From assembly GCF_000495915.1 (NCBI RefSeq), contig NZ_AOFQ01000037.1, positions 1-58,772 on the forward strand: 58,772 nt of DNA. Direction: 5' to 3'. Under the pieces are notes generated by a model. The model saw only the letters and a program-made list of their open reading frames with translations, did no database searches and was not told the DNA's origin. Below are positions 8,364 to 18,789 of this stretch, in pieces. Positions within the stretch are counted from its first letter, which is position 1. Every line of letters starts with the position of its first letter. The translations under genes were made by a program, and so were the position numbers. The stretch is from Stutzerimonas chloritidismutans AW-1 (lineage in GTDB: Bacteria; Pseudomonadota; Gammaproteobacteria; Pseudomonadales; Pseudomonadaceae).

Positions 8364-11300
8364 TCAGAGTGTCAGCAGCAGCCGATGCTGCCCCCCATCC
8401 AGCGCAAGCCGCACGCATCCCTCATCGCATTCGAGGGTGTTGTCATTCAACTGCGCATGCTTGATGACACGATTGGCCTGCGCGGGGTTTTCCACGCGGA
8501 TGGCATAGCGGGTTTCGCCCAGAGTGATGTTGGCCTCGAATGCCGGCCATTCGCTGCTGATGCAGGGGTCGATGAACAGCCAGTTACCTTCGCGGCGGAT
8601 GCCGAGGATGCCTTCGACACCGGCGCGGTACATCCAGCCGGCAGCGCCGGTGTACCAGGTCCAGCCGCCGCGGCCGTTGTGCGGTGCCACGCCGTAGACG
8701 TCCGCCGCGACCACGTAGGGTTCGACCTTGTAGCGCTGGCTTTCTTTCGGTGTCAGCGCGTGATTGATCGGGTTCAGCAGCTTGAACATCCCACACGCTG
8801 CATCGCCATCACCGAGCTTGGCAAAGGCGAGCATGGCCCACATCGCAGCGTGGCTGTATTGACCGCCGTTCTCGCGTAGGCCCGCCGGATATCCCTTGAT
8901 GTAGCCGGGCTCCTTCGGCGTCTTGTCGAATGGCGGGGTGAACAGCAGGGCCAGACTGTCATGCTCGCGGATCAGGTGGTGCTGCACGGAAGCCATGGCC
9001 TGTTTCGCGCGGGCGGGGTCCGCTGCGCCGGACAACACCGCCCAGGACTGAGCAATGGAGTCGATGCGGCACTCGTCGCTGTCTTTGGAGCCCAGCCAGG
9101 TGCCGTCGTCGAAGGTTGCGCGGCGGTACCACTCGCCATCCCAGGCCTTTTCTTCCAGCGAATCAGCAAGTGCCAGGGCGTGTTCGCGCCAGCGTTCGGC
9201 GCGCTGGGCGCCAGCCACGCTGCCTCGCTGCTCAGCCAGCGGCGCGAAGAGTTCGATGGTGCGCAGCAGCAGCCAGCCGAGCCACACGCTCTCGCCCTTG
9301 CCATTTTCTCCGACGCGGTTCATGCCGTCGTTCCAGTCACCACCGCCGATCAGCGGCAGGCCGAGTTCGCCGGTCAGCTCCAGGCACTGATCGAGTCCGC
9401 GAGCGCAGTGTTCGAACAGTGAGGCAGCCTCGTCCGCGATCATCGGCTGGAAGAAGGCATCGTGCTCGCCGGGCTTGAGCAACGGTCCTTCGAGAAAGCT
9501 CACCGGCTCTTCGAGAATCGCTGCGTCGCCGGAAACCTGAACATAGGTTGCCGTGGCGAATGCGAGCCATACACGGTCGTCGGAAATGCGCGTGCGCACA
9601 CCCTGACCGGAGTGCGGCAGCCACCAGTGCTGTACGTCGCCTTCGGGAAACTGGCGACTGGCCGCGCGCAGGATGTGGCTGCGGGTGGCCTCGGGCTGGG
9701 AAAAGGTCAGTGCCATGCCGTCCTGCAGCTGATCGCGAAAGCCATAGGCGCCGCTGGCCTGGTAGAAGGCCGAGCGCGCCCAGATGCGGCAGGCAAGGGT
9801 CTGGTAGAGCAGCCAGCCGTTGAGCATGATGTCCATCGCCCGGTCCGGTGTTTTCACCTGTACCGAGCCAAGGGCGCGGTGCCAGTGGTCCGTGACTTCA
9901 CGCAGCACTGCGTCGAGATCGGCCTGGCGATAACGCTCGACCAGCGCACGCGCCTCATCAGCCGACGCGCACTGGCCAAGGAAGGCGACGATCTCGACGC
10001 TCTCCCCAGGGGCGAGCTGGACCCCGCACTGCAATGCCGCGCAAGGGTCCATGCCTGCGCCGACGCTGGCGGATAACGGTTTGCCAGTAAGCAGCGCCGC
10101 CGGCGTGGCGGGGCCGCTGTTGCGACCAAGGAATTCACTGCGATCAGCCGTCCAGGCCGTTTGTCGTCCACCCAGATCGGCGAATGAAATACGCCCGGGG
10201 AAGGCGCTGCTCCAGGGGTTGTGCGCCAGCAACAGGCCGCTGCTGGCGTCGCGCTGGGTGACGATGAAAGGCCCGGAGGCGCCGCGGGCGGTGCCGAGCA
10301 CCCATTCGCTATAACTGGTGACCGACAGTCGGCGAGGCTCGGATGACAGGTTGCGCAGCGTCAGTCGGGAAATCTTGATCGGGTCGCCAAGGGCGACGTA
10401 TTGCAGCAGATCCAGCGCAATGCCTTCGGCCTGGTGCTCGAAGCGGCTGTAGCCGTGGCCGTGCCGCGCCACATAGAGGCCGTCATCGCGAATCGGTTGG
10501 GCGGTTGGGCTGAACAGCGCGCCGCTGCGTTCGTCGCGTACATAGAAGGCTTCGCCGCAGGGATCGGTGACCGGGTCGTTGGACCAGGGCGTGAGCTGAT
10601 TTTCCCGGCTGTTTTCCGCCCAGGTATAGCCGCTGCCCTGCGCCGAGACCTGAAAGCCAAAGCGCGGGTTGGCGATCACGTTGATCCAGGGCGCTGGTGT
10701 CGTGCTGCCCGACTCCAGCAGTGTCACGTATTCGCGGCCGTCCTTGTCGAAACCGCCGAGGCCGTTGAAGAACTCCAGCCCTTGCGCCAGTTCGCTGCCG
10801 GTAGGGCCCGGTGTCGCAACGACCGGCCGCGAGGGCGGGGTAGCGAAATGCGCTGCCACGGCGTCGCCCAGGAGCAATGTGTTGGCCAGCTGCTTGTCGA
10901 TCGGCCCGCGGCGGGCTATCAGTGCTACGCGAGCGACGCTGCGCAGCAGGGCGCGTGCCTCGCCGCTCAACAGGTCGGCGCGCAGCATGTACACCGATCC
11001 CTGGGCAAGCTCGGCGCCGAAGCGCGGACGCGACTGGCTGCTGCGCACCGCGGTTTCGATGGCGATCTGCAGATCCTGCAGATAGGAACTGGCGTGCTCG
11101 TTGAGAATCACCAGGTCCACCGCCAGGCGCTTCATCCGCCAGTACTCATGGGCACGGAGTAACTGGCGGACCTGGGCGATGTCCTGGATATCGTCAATGC
11201 GCAGCAGCACGATGGGCAGGTCGCCAGAAATCGCGTGAGGCCACAAGCCGGATTGGGCGCCGGCGCCCTGGATGACCGCGGCCGACGGCGCGCGAAACTG

Positions 11301-14300
11301 CGGGTCGGCATAGAGGATGGGCGCGGCCAGGCGCTGAAAGTCGGCGGCTTCGGCCGGTTTGATATCGAGATGGCGCAGCTGCACCTGGGCCTGAGTCCAG
11401 GCCAGGGTCTTGGCGCGGTCGTAGGCGCTGCGGTCGTGGTGCTTCTCGATCAGGCTCAGCAGCTCGTCACGCGAGTCGGCGACCAGGGTCCAGAACGCCA
11501 CGCGGGCGACCTTGCCCGGCGCCACCCTGATCCGGTACTTGAGCGAGAAGATCGGGTCGAGCACGGTGCCGACGCTGTTCGACAGCGGCTGGCCTTCGGC
11601 GACCACCGCGGCAGCGGCCACGCTCGGTCGCTGGCCGATGAAGCGGGCACGATCGGTCTCATACTGCGGGTCGGATAGGATTTCGCCTTCTACCACGGCG
11701 AAGTGCGCGGCCCAGATCGGCTGCTCGCCCTCGCTGCGCAGGCGGCGGGTGGCGGTCAAGGCGCCGAACTCGGGCAGGTATTCGGTCACCACGAACAGCT
11801 TGGCGAACGCCTGATGCGCGTTGTCGGTGGCGGGGGTGGTCAGCACCACTTCGCTGTAGGACGTCAGTTCGATGTCCCGCGCCTCGCGACCGCTGTTGGC
11901 GAGCGAGACGCGGCGCACTTCACTGTCGTCCTCTCCGGATACCAGCACGTCCATCGTGGTGGTCAGGTCCAGATCGTGACGAATGAACTCGGCATGATCC
12001 TCGCCGAATATCACCTCGTGACTGAGCGCATCGCTGCCCAGCGGCTGTCCGCCTGCGGGCCAGACCCTGCCGTCCTCGGTATCGCGCAGGAAGACGAAGG
12101 AGCCGTAGTCGTCCCGGCTGACGTCCTCGCGCCAGCGCGTGATCGCGAGGTCGCGCCAGCGGCTGTAGCCGGCACCGGCTGCGGTGAGCATCACGGCGTA
12201 GCGGCCGTTGCTGAGCAGATGGGTAACCGGCGCGCCGCTCGCGGCTGAGCCTTTCAGGCGGCGCAGTGATTGCGGATCACCGCCGCCCTCGACGGCACGA
12301 ATCTTCACTTCTTCGGCACGCGGGTGGGCGATCGCGACATCGCGCGGCATGCGTTCCTGCAGCAGCAGTTCGCAGGCCTGGATCATCGGCTCGCGATGGA
12401 AGCGTGCGCGCATCTGGCCGTCTTGCAAGGTATTGGCGATGGCGACGATGGTCATGCCCTGATGGTGCGCCATGTAGTTGCGCACGATGACGAACGCCTG
12501 GCCATCCGGCAGGCGTGTCGGGGTGAAGTCCAGCGCTTCGAAGAAGCCGTAGCGCCCGAGCGCACCCATCTCCGTCATGCGCCGGAAGTTCGCCTGCGCA
12601 CCGGTTGCGTCGACCATGGTCGCGAGCCCGGTGGCGTAGGGGGCTATGACCAGGTTTTCTGCCAGCCCCCGCTTGAGGCCCAGGCCCGGCACGCCGAAGT
12701 TGGAGTACTGGTAGGTGAACTCCATATCGCGGGCGTTATAGGCCGATTCCGAAACGCCCCAGGGCGCGTGGTGGTCATTGCCGTATTCCTGCTGGCGCTG
12801 CACGACCAGTCGATTGGTCTGCTCCAGTAGGCTGCCCGCCGGGGCACGCATGACCAGTGACGGCATCAGGTATTCGAACATCGAGCCCGACCAGGAAATC
12901 AGCGCGGATGCATTACCCAGCGGTGTCGCCGTGCGGCCCAGGCGGAACCAGTGCCGCGTGGTGACATCGCCCTTGGCAATGGCGAACAGGCTGGCCAGGC
13001 GTGCTTCGGAGGCCAGCAGGTCGTAGCAGCTGGGGTCCAGGCTGTTGTCGGCCAGCCCGTAGCCGATCGACAGGAGCTTGCGCTCGGGGTCGAGCAGAAA
13101 GGCGAAGTCCATATCCAGCGCCATCTGCCGCGCGTTGGCGGCGACACCGCGCAGGCGTGCCTGCATTGCAGCCAGCGACTCGGCGGATTGCTGGCGATCA
13201 CGGCCGTGTTCGGCCAGCGCCTGGCACAGGGCGTTGATCCAGAAGTGAAGCGCCTGGGCATCTTCGTCATCCGTAGCGGATGGGCAGATTTCCTGGGCGA
13301 CGCGAGCGGCTTTCTCGGCCAATTGCCGAAGTGTTGCCGAACGGGTGTCGAGGGCTTGCGTGTCGCCTATTTGCGTGGCGATCTCATCGAGCACGCCGAA
13401 TAACGGCTGGCCGCGCTCGCCATTGGCTGCCGGCAGCGCGGCGATGGCCTGACGCGCCAGGATCAGGTTGTCGTGCAGGCCCTGACGGGCATGCGGCGCC
13501 TGGGGCTGGTCGAGCCATTCTTCGCAGGCATTGGCGAGGGCGATCAGGTGGCCGGCGAGATTGCCGCTGTCCACGGCCGAGACATAGGCGGGTTCCAGCG
13601 CGCGCATGTCCTCGGTGGCGTACCAGTTGAAGAAGTGGCCGCGGTGTCGCTGCAGCCGGCTCATGCTGTCCAGCGTCGTTTCCATTCGTTCGAGCGTCTG
13701 CAGCGTGCCGGCCCAGCCGAAATCACGTGCGGCAACGGTGGAGAGCAGATACAGCCCCATGTTGGTGGGCGAGGTTCGGCGTGCGACTACAGGCTTCGGG
13801 TCTTCCTGGAAATTGTCCGGCGGCAGCATGTTGTCGGCGACGGTGACGAAGGTTTCGAAGAAGCGCCAGGTGCGCCGTGCAATCAGGCGCAGCTCCTGGG
13901 CATCGGCATCAGCCAGCTTCTGACTGGGGGCGACGCGTGGTGAGCGGCTGGCCCACAGCGCGAGCGCCGGAGCACCCAGCCAGAGCAGGGCGAACGGCAG
14001 CACCAGCGGCCATGACGCCGGTGCGACCAGCAGCGCCAGCAGTGCAACGCCGACACCGAGCACGGTGCCGCCGGCCATGCCGCGGTAGAACCCGCTCAGT
14101 TTCAGCCGCGGACTGATGGCCGATTGCGCGGCGGTGGTCCATTCCAGGAGGTGGCTGCGACTGCCATAGAGCCGTGACAGCGTGCGAACGATGGCATCGC
14201 TCATGCGCCAGGCCTGGTCCGGCAGAAATGCCAGGTTCAGTAGGGTTTGTGAGGCGGCCATGCGCAGGTCGCCGAGCAGCCGGTGCAGATGGCTTTGCGC

Positions 14301-16913
14301 GCTGACGCCGCTGCGAGATGGCAGCAGCGTGAAGCACAGCGGCAGCAGCCCGGGAATTGCCAGCGCCCCGAGCACCAGCAGGGTGCCGATCAGGGCCGCC
14401 GGCAGGGGCAGCATCCAGCACAGGGCCAGCGCGAGCAGACTCAGCGGCGCCAACAGCGAGCGGCGCAGGTTGTCGAGCATCTTGAAGCGCCCGATGATGG
14501 GCAATGCCTGGGGGCCGCGGCGCGCGCCGAAGATCCACGGCAGCAGCTGCCAGTCGCCGCGGGTCCAGCGGTGCTGGCGCTTGCCCGATACGTCGTAGCG
14601 CGAGGGAAACTCTTCCACCACCTCGACGTCGGTCGCCAGTCCCGCGCGGGCAAACACACCTTCGAACAGATCGTGGCTGAGCATGCTGTTTTCCGGCACT
14701 CGTCCGGCCAGCGCTGCCTCGAAGGCGTCAATGTCGTAGATGCCTTTGCCGGTGTAGGAACCTTCGCCAAACAGATCCTGATAGACGTCGGACACGGCGG
14801 CGGCATAGGGGTCCATGCCGCCGGGGCTGGAGAACACCCGTTGATAGAAGGAGCCTTCGCGGCCCACTGGCAGCGACGGCGTGACACGCGGCTGAAGAAT
14901 TGCGTAGCCATTGATCACCCGCTGTTCGGGTACGCTGAATCGCGGCCGATTCAGCGGGTGCGCCATCTTGCCGATCAGGCGCATGGCGGCATCACGCGGC
15001 AGGCGCGTGTCCGCGTCCAGGGTGATCACGTAACGCACATCCGCGGGAATCCGCTGCGTGCAGCCGGCCAGGGGCATGTAACTGGTGTCGGTCGCGCCAC
15101 GCAACAGCTGGTTCAGCTCATGCAGTTTGCCGCGCTTGCGCTCCCAGCCCATCCAGCAGCCTTCGCTGGGGTTGTACTGCCGGCGCCGATGCAGAATCAG
15201 GAAACGGCTGCCGCCGGGCGCCGGGCCGTAGCGCTGGTTGAGTCGCGCGATGGCATCGACCGCGACCTCCAGCAGCCGGGCGTCGCTGTCGAGAGTTTCC
15301 TGGTCGGCGTCCAGGCCATCGGTGAGCAGGGCAAAGGTGAGGTCGCCCCCGGCGCCGGCCAGGTGATGCACTTCGATTCGCTCGATCTGTTCCAGCAGGT
15401 CCGCTTCATTGGTCAGCAGCGTCGGCACCGCGACCAGGGTGCGCATCGACTGCGGCACACCGGCGGTGAGGTCCAGGCCCGGCAGCGTGCTGGCGCCGAA
15501 ACGCCAGGTGACCACGCGGTTGACCAGCGCCGAGGCCAGGTCCGTGATCGGCAGAAAGGCGACCAGAGCCAGCAGCGCGAGCCAGCCCGCGCCCACGCCG
15601 GCACCGCCCATCGCCTGCAGCCCGAGGGACAGCAGCAGGGTGGTAACCAGGAGGATGGCGCCAACATAGCCGACGATGCCCAGCTGCACGTGAAAACGGC
15701 TCAGGCGCAGCCCCAGTGGTGGGCGGAAGCCGAGGCTGCGTTCGAGACCGAGACGGCCTTCGCCAATCAGGTGGTAGCCGGGGTCGGCCACGCGCTCGTC
15801 GTCGGCGATGTCACGGCTAGGCGCGGCGTTGGCGGCGTTGGCGGCGTCCAGCGCGGCGCCGGCTATCTCCAGTTCGCTGGCGCTGGAACCGCGTGCCAGT
15901 TGCTCGATGGCACTGCGATAGAGGTTGCGTGTCGGGAAGTCCATGGCGGCAAAGGCACTGCCGCCGCGCAGCCGCTCATCCACCAGGCTGACGTCTTCGA
16001 ACAGCTCGGTCCAGTCGATATCGGAGATCAACCGCATGCTGGTGATGACGTTACGCACGCTGACGTTGGAGGCGCCCTGACGCTGCTGCGAGTGCTGTAC
16101 CACCTGTTCGATGGAGGTGTCCTGGCGGCCCAGCTGTTCTTCCAGCCAGCCCAGTGACGGCGTGGTGCGCGGGTCCTGGTCGCGCAAGCGCTTGGCCAGT
16201 TCCGCGGCGAAGACCTCGGACAACGGCGCCGTGCCACGCGCGGCAATTTCATCGTCCAGCGCCTTTTCCGGCGAGCTGGCCGAGAGCAGCCGGTTGGCCA
16301 TCTCGTCGGCGGCCATTCGGGTTGCCCGGCCATCGGTGATCTGATCGCTCAGACGACGCAGGTTCTCGATCAGGACGATGCGCAGGGTAATGGCCACAGC
16401 CCACAGCTCGCCGATCGTCAGCGGCTGGACCTGCTGGTAGGCATTGATGAAACGGCGCAGGGTCTCGGGATCGAAATGACTGTCGGTATGGGCCACGAAC
16501 GCCCAGGCCAGGCCGAAGATGCGGGGATAGCCGACGAAAGGCCCGTCAGCCAGCTTGGGCAGTTGGCGGTAGAAGCCTGGCGGCAGGTCGTCGCGAATCT
16601 CGCGGATCTGCGCCTCGACCAGGTGGTAGTTGTCCAGCAGCCACTCTGCGGCGGGTACCACGCTGCGACCACTTTCCAGCTCGGCGGCGCTGGCGCGGTA
16701 AGCCGCCAGCAGCACCGTCGCGTTGTCGTTCAAGCGCGCGTGCAGCGGCAGCACAGCCCGAGGGCGAGGGGTGACCGGCTGGGCGGCGGCCAGGCTCCGG
16801 GCGTGATGCTCGAGCCGCTCCGGGCCGAACAACTCATCGCGAACGGGAGCGAGATCGCTCCAGACGGGCGAACGCTGATGGCGCCCGAGGATGTGACGGA
16901 AAACTGAGGTCAT
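8364..16913 (-). CDS. Cyclic beta-1,2-glucan synthase (GT84/GH189/GH94 type)
   Basis: 2849 residues, the size of rhizobial ChvB/NdvB. The order fits the family. A helical N-terminus (about 1-400) precedes two membrane segments near 413-460. The glycosyltransferase domain follows, with the DAD metal motif at 633-635 and RHRWTRGDWQ near 782. More membrane segments lie at about 818-860 and 950-988. A glucoamylase-like cyclisation domain begins near 1008 (NMLPPDNFQED, AYNARDMEFTYQYSNFG, MAHHQGM). Two GH94-type substrate modules follow (SRWRDLAITRW near 1575, YTWAENSRENQLTPW near 2085). The GH94 catalytic barrel contains WWLPHSGQG and GGDWNDGMN near 2528. It would polymerise UDP-glucose at the inner membrane and release cyclic glucans to the periplasm. 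ATG 16913 is chosen by family fit; the 72 codons upstream look non-coding. Confidence 0.9.
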   Translation of the reverse strand: MTSVFRHILGRHQRSPVWSDLAPVRDELFGPERLEHHARSLAAAQPVTPRPRAVLPLHARLNDNATVLLAAYRASAAELESGRSVVPAAEWLLDNYHLVEAQIREIRDDLPPGFYRQLPKLADGPFVGYPRIFGLAWAFVAHTDSHFDPETLRRFINAYQQVQPLTIGELWAVAITLRIVLIENLRRLSDQITDGRATRMAADEMANRLLSASSPEKALDDEIAARGTAPLSEVFAAELAKRLRDQDPRTTPSLGWLEEQLGRQDTSIEQVVQHSQQRQGASNVSVRNVITSMRLISDIDWTELFEDVSLVDERLRGGSAFAAMDFPTRNLYRSAIEQLARGSSASELEIAGAALDAANAANAAPSRDIADDERVADPGYHLIGEGRLGLERSLGFRPPLGLRLSRFHVQLGIVGYVGAILLVTTLLLSLGLQAMGGAGVGAGWLALLALVAFLPITDLASALVNRVVTWRFGASTLPGLDLTAGVPQSMRTLVAVPTLLTNEADLLEQIERIEVHHLAGAGGDLTFALLTDGLDADQETLDSDARLLEVAVDAIARLNQRYGPAPGGSRFLILHRRRQYNPSEGCWMGWERKRGKLHELNQLLRGATDTSYMPLAGCTQRIPADVRYVITLDADTRLPRDAAMRLIGKMAHPLNRPRFSVPEQRVINGYAILQPRVTPSLPVGREGSFYQRVFSSPGGMDPYAAAVSDVYQDLFGEGSYTGKGIYDIDAFEAALAGRVPENSMLSHDLFEGVFARAGLATDVEVVEEFPSRYDVSGKRQHRWTRGDWQLLPWIFGARRGPQALPIIGRFKMLDNLRRSLLAPLSLLALALCWMLPLPAALIGTLLVLGALAIPGLLPLCFTLLPSRSGVSAQSHLHRLLGDLRMAASQTLLNLAFLPDQAWRMSDAIVRTLSRLYGSRSHLLEWTTAAQSAISPRLKLSGFYRGMAGGTVLGVGVALLALLVAPASWPLVLPFALLWLGAPALALWASRSPRVAPSQKLADADAQELRLIARRTWRFFETFVTVADNMLPPDNFQEDPKPVVARRTSPTNMGLYLLSTVAARDFGWAGTLQTLERMETTLDSMSRLQRHRGHFFNWYATEDMRALEPAYVSAVDSGNLAGHLIALANACEEWLDQPQAPHARQGLHDNLILARQAIAALPAANGERGQPLFGVLDEIATQIGDTQALDTRSATLRQLAEKAARVAQEICPSATDDEDAQALHFWINALCQALAEHGRDRQQSAESLAAMQARLRGVAANARQMALDMDFAFLLDPERKLLSIGYGLADNSLDPSCYDLLASEARLASLFAIAKGDVTTRHWFRLGRTATPLGNASALISWSGSMFEYLMPSLVMRAPAGSLLEQTNRLVVQRQQEYGNDHHAPWGVSESAYNARDMEFTYQYSNFGVPGLGLKRGLAENLVIAPYATGLATMVDATGAQANFRRMTEMGALGRYGFFEALDFTPTRLPDGQAFVIVRNYMAHHQGMTIVAIANTLQDGQMRARFHREPMIQACELLLQERMPRDVAIAHPRAEEVKIRAVEGGGDPQSLRRLKGSAASGAPVTHLLSNGRYAVMLTAAGAGYSRWRDLAITRWREDVSRDDYGSFVFLRDTEDGRVWPAGGQPLGSDALSHEVIFGEDHAEFIRHDLDLTTTMDVLVSGEDDSEVRRVSLANSGREARDIELTSYSEVVLTTPATDNAHQAFAKLFVVTEYLPEFGALTATRRLRSEGEQPIWAAHFAVVEGEILSDPQYETDRARFIGQRPSVAAAAVVAEGQPLSNSVGTVLDPIFSLKYRIRVAPGKVARVAFWTLVADSRDELLSLIEKHHDRSAYDRAKTLAWTQAQVQLRHLDIKPAEAADFQRLAAPILYADPQFRAPSAAVIQGAGAQSGLWPHAISGDLPIVLLRIDDIQDIAQVRQLLRAHEYWRMKRLAVDLVILNEHASSYLQDLQIAIETAVRSSQSRPRFGAELAQGSVYMLRADLLSGEARALLRSVARVALIARRGPIDKQLANTLLLGDAVAAHFATPPSRPVVATPGPTGSELAQGLEFFNGLGGFDKDGREYVTLLESGSTTPAPWINVIANPRFGFQVSAQGSGYTWAENSRENQLTPWSNDPVTDPCGEAFYVRDERSGALFSPTAQPIRDDGLYVARHGHGYSRFEHQAEGIALDLLQYVALGDPIKISRLTLRNLSSEPRRLSVTSYSEWVLGTARGASGPFIVTQRDASSGLLLAHNPWSSAFPGRISFADLGGRQTAWTADRSEFLGRNSGPATPAALLTGKPLSASVGAGMDPCAALQCGVQLAPGESVEIVAFLGQCASADEARALVERYRQADLDAVLREVTDHWHRALGSVQVKTPDRAMDIMLNGWLLYQTLACRIWARSAFYQASGAYGFRDQLQDGMALTFSQPEATRSHILRAASRQFPEGDVQHWWLPHSGQGVRTRISDDRVWLAFATATYVQVSGDAAILEEPVSFLEGPLLKPGEHDAFFQPMIADEAASLFEHCARGLDQCLELTGELGLPLIGGGDWNDGMNRVGENGKGESVWLGWLLLRTIELFAPLAEQRGSVAGAQRAERWREHALALADSLEEKAWDGEWYRRATFDDGTWLGSKDSDECRIDSIAQSWAVLSGAADPARAKQAMASVQHHLIREHDSLALLFTPPFDKTPKEPGYIKGYPAGLRENGGQYSHAAMWAMLAFAKLGDGDAACGMFKLLNPINHALTPKESQRYKVEPYVVAADVYGVAPHNGRGGWTWYTGAAGWMYRAGVEGILGIRREGNWLFIDPCISSEWPAFEANITLGETRYAIRVENPAQANRVIKHAQLNDNTLECDEGCVRLALDGGQHRLLLTL

Positions 16914-17291
16914 GAGCGCCTGTCCGACTAGCGGAGATAGGGGAACAGGCGTTAGTGCGCCGGCTCCTGTCGGGAGGAACCACGGCGGCAAGCTTTCGGA
17001 ACAACGGGAAACCGATTGCCGGTTTCTGCCAAATCGCCGTACGGCCTCGTGCATGCACCAGACCGCGTGGCGGTATGGCAGAGGCTTCAAGAATCGGCGA
17101 GCCATGAAAGCGGAGGGCCCTTCGGCCACTCCGTTTGCAGGAAGAATGCTGTCGCAGCAATTGCTCCACGATACAGCATAGGCACTTTTATTGTCGGTGC
17201 TTCGCCGCCTGGCCCTCAGGCGCGATCGGCATGCCGGCTCTGGCCAATCAAGGGGGCGAGACCGGTTCGGGCGAGGCTGGTGTTACCCCTG
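16914..17291. other. Intergenic region upstream of the glucan synthase gene
   Basis: About 380 bp with no supported gene. It separates two genes on the same strand, so it should contain the glucan synthase promoter. I see a possible small hairpin (GAAACCG..CGGTTTC, about 17007-17024), but no clear -35/-10 pair or operator. Confidence 0.4.
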
Positions 17292-17693
17292 TCAGAGGCC
17301 ACCCAGCAGGTCGTGCGCATCGAGCAGGCGCCAGGCGATTTCCGGGTGTTTTTCCAGCCCGCGGCGCACGGCGGCGGCAATGGCGGGGCGGGTCTTGCGG
17401 CAGAGGCCGGGCTGTTCAGCGAATTCGATGGCGATGCCGCGCATGCTGCGCACCTCGTTGTGGCCGGGGGCGACGGTCATGCGGATGCCGAGCTGGTCGA
17501 GCATGCGTTTCTGCACGCGCTCGAGATCGTCCAGGCTCTGCACGTTTTCCAGACGTTCGAGCAGGCGGCGTTCTTCGTGACGGGTCAGCATGAGAATGCG
17601 CACGTCGGCGCCGGCTGTTTCCAGCAGCTCGTCACGCCGGCAGGTGCAGGTGCCGGGCGGGCAGGATGGGCGAAGCGGCGGCAGGCTATTCAT
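17292..17693 (-). CDS. Conserved hypothetical protein with N-terminal CPPGTCTC motif
   Basis: 133 residues, soluble. The N-terminus carries a cysteine cluster (C11, C16, C18) in SCPPGTCTCRRDELL. A mostly helical, charged remainder follows (EERRLLERLENVQSLDDLERVQKRM), with one further cysteine in GLCRKTR. The cluster could bind a metal, but this is only an inference from Cys spacing. It starts at ATG 17693. It is divergent from the CAP-domain gene. I do not recognise the family. Confidence 0.65.
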   Translation of the reverse strand: MNSLPPLRPSCPPGTCTCRRDELLETAGADVRILMLTRHEERRLLERLENVQSLDDLERVQKRMLDQLGIRMTVAPGHNEVRSMRGIAIEFAEQPGLCRKTRPAIAAAVRRGLEKHPEIAWRLLDAHDLLGGL

Positions 17694-17846
17694 GGCTTTC
17701 GATCATAGCCAAGCCGGCGCAATGCGCACAGCTAGTGGCGTTGTGCCTGCGCGGAGATGACAAGCGTGGCAGCGTCGCGCACCATGGCGCTTCATTTCTG
17801 CGCCGGGTGCGCCTCGTTCCGTCAGGGATTTTGCTGGAGAACTGTC

Positions 17847-18683
17847 ATGCGTGTTCTGTCATCCGTCCTGCTGATCGCAACCTTGTGCGTTGCTGGCGCT
17901 GCTGTGGCCGAGGAGGCCCGCCTGGTCGAGGCGATTAATGCCTACCGTGGTGAAGTGCAGCGCTGCGGCGACAAGGCGAGCGAAGAGCTGCCGCCGCTTA
18001 CCGCCGACTCGCGCCTGAATTTGCCGGTCGATGGCGCAGGCGACCTGCAGCAGGCACTGTCCCGCGCGGGCTATCCGATGGTGACCGTGCAGGCGATCAC
18101 CCTGTCCGGCCCGCGGGATGCCCAGGCCGCGATGCAGGCGCTGCGCGAGAGCTTCTGTCGGGTGATCCTCGACCCGCAGTTCGCCGATATCGGTGTGAGC
18201 CGCAACGGCCGTGACTGGCGCATCGTGGTGGCGCGGCCGTTGCTCGATGGTCGTCTGGGTGACTGGCAGGCCGAAGGGCAGAAGCTGCTGGAGCAGATCA
18301 ACACGGCCCGCGCCTCCGGCCGCCGTTGCGGTAAGCAGGACTTCGCCGCAGCCGGGCCGCTCAGCTGGAACGAGACGCTGGGCAGCACCGCCGAAGCCCA
18401 CAGCCGGGCCATGGCCAATGGCAACTTCTTCAGTCATCTGAGCGAGGACGGCCGCACCCCAGGCGACCGCGCCGAGCTGGCGGGGTACGCCGGCAGGCAG
18501 GTTGGCGAAAACATCGCCGCGGCGCTGCCGACTACCCGCAAGGTGCTGGACGGCTGGCTGGCGAGCCCCGGCCATTGCGCGAACCTGATGAATCCCAAGT
18601 TCAGCGAGTTCGGCGGCGCCTATGCGGTCGATCCGCAGAGCGACGCGGCCATCTACTGGACGGTGATGTTCGGCGCGCCTTGA
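17847..18683 (+). CDS. CAP (SCP/PR-1) domain protein, secreted, with a degenerate tandem copy
   Basis: 278 residues with a clear signal peptide (MRVLSSVLLIATLCVAGAAVAEE). The C-terminal half is a bacterial CAP domain: SWNETLGSTAEAHSRAMA, HLSEDGRTPGDRAELAGY, VGENIAAA, and GHCANLMNPKFSEFG. The N-terminal half repeats the same layout in worn form: RLVEAINAYRGEVQRCG against LLEQINTARASGRRCG, and FCRVILDPQFADIGV against HCANLMNPKFSEFGG. This suggests an old internal duplication with loss of active-site residues in the first copy. GGAGA precedes ATG 17847; the in-frame extension from 17757 lacks support. Probably periplasmic or extracellular; the role of bacterial CAP proteins is poorly known. Confidence 0.85.
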   Translation: MRVLSSVLLIATLCVAGAAVAEEARLVEAINAYRGEVQRCGDKASEELPPLTADSRLNLPVDGAGDLQQALSRAGYPMVTVQAITLSGPRDAQAAMQALRESFCRVILDPQFADIGVSRNGRDWRIVVARPLLDGRLGDWQAEGQKLLEQINTARASGRRCGKQDFAAAGPLSWNETLGSTAEAHSRAMANGNFFSHLSEDGRTPGDRAELAGYAGRQVGENIAAALPTTRKVLDGWLASPGHCANLMNPKFSEFGGAYAVDPQSDAAIYWTVMFGAP

Positions 18684-18789
18684 ACAGTCGTTCAGCGACC
18701 ACCCCCGCAAAGCCGGCGTTGGCTGGATTGTTGAGCGATCCGGCCGAGCGCGCTGTCAGACAAACCTGTTCCCATCAGCAGGGTTGCCC

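Noticed and set aside
14283..16157. A 624-residue plus-strand open frame within the glucan synthase gene
   Set aside because: Antisense shadow of a confidently assigned gene; Gln/Arg/Gly-rich composition typical of shadows.
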